DNA of 7,682 bases from Thermoleophilia bacterium. GTDB taxonomy: Bacteria > Actinomycetota > Thermoleophilia > Gaiellales > F1-60-MAGs149. This document shows, piece after piece, positions 6,751 to 7,682 of the stretch (within the stretch, counting starts at the first letter, position 1; every line of letters begins with the position of its first letter). The DNA is taken from positions 1 to 7,682 of the forward strand of contig JAEMTW010000082.1 of NCBI GenBank assembly GCA_016462095.1, given 5' to 3'. The notes under the pieces were generated by a model. It was given only the letters and a program-made list of their open reading frames with translations. It did no database searches and was not told the origin of the DNA. Position numbers and translations under genes: made by a program.

Positions 6751-7334
6751 TAGCGGTGCTCGATCACCTGGTCGATGATGCCGTAATCCTTCGCCTCAAG
6801 CGGGCTCATGAAATTGTCGCGCTCGGTGTCCTGCTTGATCTTTTCGACCGGCTGTCCGGTGTGGTGCGACAGCAGGCGATCGAGGTTCTGGCGCATGTCG
6901 ATGATCTCGCGTGCGTGGATCTCGATATCAGTTGCCTGGCCCTGAAAGCCAGCAGAGACCTGATGAATCAGGATCTTGCTGTTCGGCAGCGACATGCGCT
7001 TGCCCTTTGCTCCACCAGCCAGGATGAAGGCACCCATCGACATCGCGATGCCGACGCAAATCGTCTGCACATCGGGCTTGATGAACTGCATGGTGTCGTA
7101 GATGGCCATGCCGGCGTAGACGGACCCGCCCGGCGAGTTGATGTAGAGCGAGATATCCTTGTCCGGATCATCGGACTCGAGATGGATCAACTGCGCCACG
7201 ATCAAGTTTGCGATCTGATCATCGACCGGCGTACCGAGGAAGATGATGCGCTCGCTGAGGAGGCGCGAGTAGATGTCGAAGGCGCGTTCGCCGCGCGACG
7301 TCTGCTCAACGACCATGGGGACGAGTGGGCTCAC
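6750..7334 (-). CDS. clpP: ATP-dependent Clp protease proteolytic subunit ClpP
   Basis: ClpP forms the tetradecameric serine-protease barrel that degrades proteins unfolded by ClpX. The catalytic triad is Ser99 (G-I-A-M-S-M-G), His124 (I-L-I-H-Q) and Asp173 (T-E-R-D-N-F). The A-M-S-M-G context is common in actinobacteria, compared with A-A-S-M in E. coli. The N-terminal axial loop L-V-P-M-V-V-E-Q-T-S-R-G-E-R (4-17) and the Q-G-Q-A-T-D-I-E-I-H handle (131-140) are canonical. GTG 7334 is preferred because GAAAGG lies seven bases upstream and because the L-V-P-M-V axial-loop segment, essential in E. coli ClpP, then remains complete. The internal ATG at 7316 would truncate it. With this start only three residues precede that segment, so there is almost no propeptide. 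The gene lies 24 bp after tig and overlaps clpX by one base. Confidence 0.98.
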   Translation of the reverse strand: MSPLVPMVVEQTSRGERAFDIYSRLLSERIIFLGTPVDDQIANLIVAQLIHLESDDPDKDISLYINSPGGSVYAGMAIYDTMQFIKPDVQTICVGIAMSMGAFILAGGAKGKRMSLPNSKILIHQVSAGFQGQATDIEIHAREIIDMRQNLDRLLSHHTGQPVEKIKQDTERDNFMSPLEAKDYGIIDQVIEHR

Positions 7335-7341
7335 GATGTGA

Positions 7342-7347
7342 CCTTTC
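7342..7347 (-). promoter_or_regulatory. Shine-Dalgarno for clpP
   Basis: GAAAGG on the minus strand lies in the 24-bp tig-clpP gap, seven bases before GTG 7334. It supports the GTG start over the downstream ATG at 7316. The gap is too short to hold a typical promoter and shows no convincing hairpin. Confidence 0.75.
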
Positions 7348-7358
7348 GGTACGGGTGT

Positions 7359-7682
7359 CTAGTTTTCCTGCTCGGAGGATATGGATTCGTCATCTGACGT
7401 CCCCTCCTCCGCTTTCGCCGACTCCGCTACCTGCGGCTCACGAGCGTTGGCTCGCGCCTCGGCCTGCTCGGGCGTAATTTCTTTTGCTGCTGTGACCGCA
7501 TGATCTAACGCGTCACGCAGTTGGAGGTCCCTGCGGACGTCCTCCCGCATCGCTGCGTCCTTCATGATGCGCTCCACCACGTCCTCGGCCTCGTTCTCTT
7601 CGTTGGCCTGCTCGGTGATGAAAGCGCGCAACGTGTCGTCATCAATGACGATCTTCTGCTGGTCGGCGTAGGCGTCGAGCGC
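7359..7682 (-). CDS. tig: Trigger factor, C-terminal part (5' end beyond window)
   Basis: The frame is open to the right edge, leaving the last 107 residues plus the TAG at 7359-7361. Trigger factor is the ribosome-bound chaperone that shelters nascent chains near the exit tunnel. The visible part matches its helical C-terminal chaperone domain: I-V-I-D-D-D-T-L-R-A-F-I-T-E-Q-A, then E-D-V-V-E-R-I-M, then R-E-D-V-R-R-D-L-Q-L-R-D-A-L-D-H. The last helix equates to the family's 'R-x-x-L-x-x-x-K-A-L-D' segment. A variable tail rich in Ala, Glu, Asp and Ser closes the protein. The ribosome-binding and PPIase domains lie outside the window. Identification rests partly on the tig-clpP-clpX order, which is widely conserved. 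An internal TTG at 7631 is not the true start. Confidence 0.88.
   Translation of the reverse strand, partial: ALDAYADQQKIVIDDDTLRAFITEQANEENEAEDVVERIMKDAAMREDVRRDLQLRDALDHAVTAAKEITPEQAEARANAREPQVAESAKAEEGTSDDESISSEQEN

Noticed and set aside
7335..7358. Terminator or promoter between tig and clpP
   Set aside because: The gap is 24 bp, contains the clpP ribosome site, and shows no stable hairpin with a T run.
6756..7397. Plus-strand frame of 213 codons opposite clpP and the end of tig
   Set aside because: It is an antisense shadow of strongly conserved ClpP coding sequence, with no ribosome site and no recognisable family.

Overview
This window looks like a chromosomal segment of a deep-branching actinobacterium (Actinomycetota). 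G+C is around 60% by eye. ClpP carries the A-M-S-M-G nucleophile context common in actinobacterial ClpP. The secreted protein at the left edge ends in an Ig-like module of the 'G-x-P-x-V-G ... G-x-W-S-G ... Q-W-L-R-D-G' type, which I associate with Thermoleophilia and, less strongly, Acidimicrobiia. The class assignment is an inference; no rRNA or tRNA is present to settle it.

All ten genes lie on the minus strand, so they read from right to left. In order they are: the end of tig (trigger factor), clpP, clpX, a short S4-domain protein derived from an RsuA/RluB-type pseudouridine synthase, a DUF503/YlxP protein, rbfA, a DHH/DHHA1 phosphoesterase (nrnA-like), truB, ribF, and a secreted trypsin-like protease that runs off the left edge. 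Junctions range from an 8-bp overlap to a 24-bp gap. Two are GTGA overlaps, one is ATGA and one is TAATG. No gap is long enough for a typical promoter or terminator, so the whole window is probably one polycistron or a run of tightly coupled genes. No stretch over 300 bases lacks a gene.

The operon joins two usually separate conserved modules. The first is protein folding and regulated proteolysis (tig-clpP-clpX). The second is the tail of the classical nusA-infB operon: ylxP-rbfA-nrnA-truB-ribF, which covers 30S maturation, nanoRNA/pAp turnover, tRNA Psi55 and FMN/FAD synthesis. nusA and infB are absent at the join. The join is occupied by the S4 protein, which has lost the catalytic GRLD motif and the middle of its catalytic domain. 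After ribF, where rpsO and pnp are common, there is instead a secreted modular protease.

I see no clearly new multi-gene system. The two observations most worth following are the apparently catalytically dead pseudouridine-synthase relative and the trypsin-FN3-Ig-like secreted protein. The protease reading frame is open to the window edge, so a gene caller that requires a stop codon would miss it.
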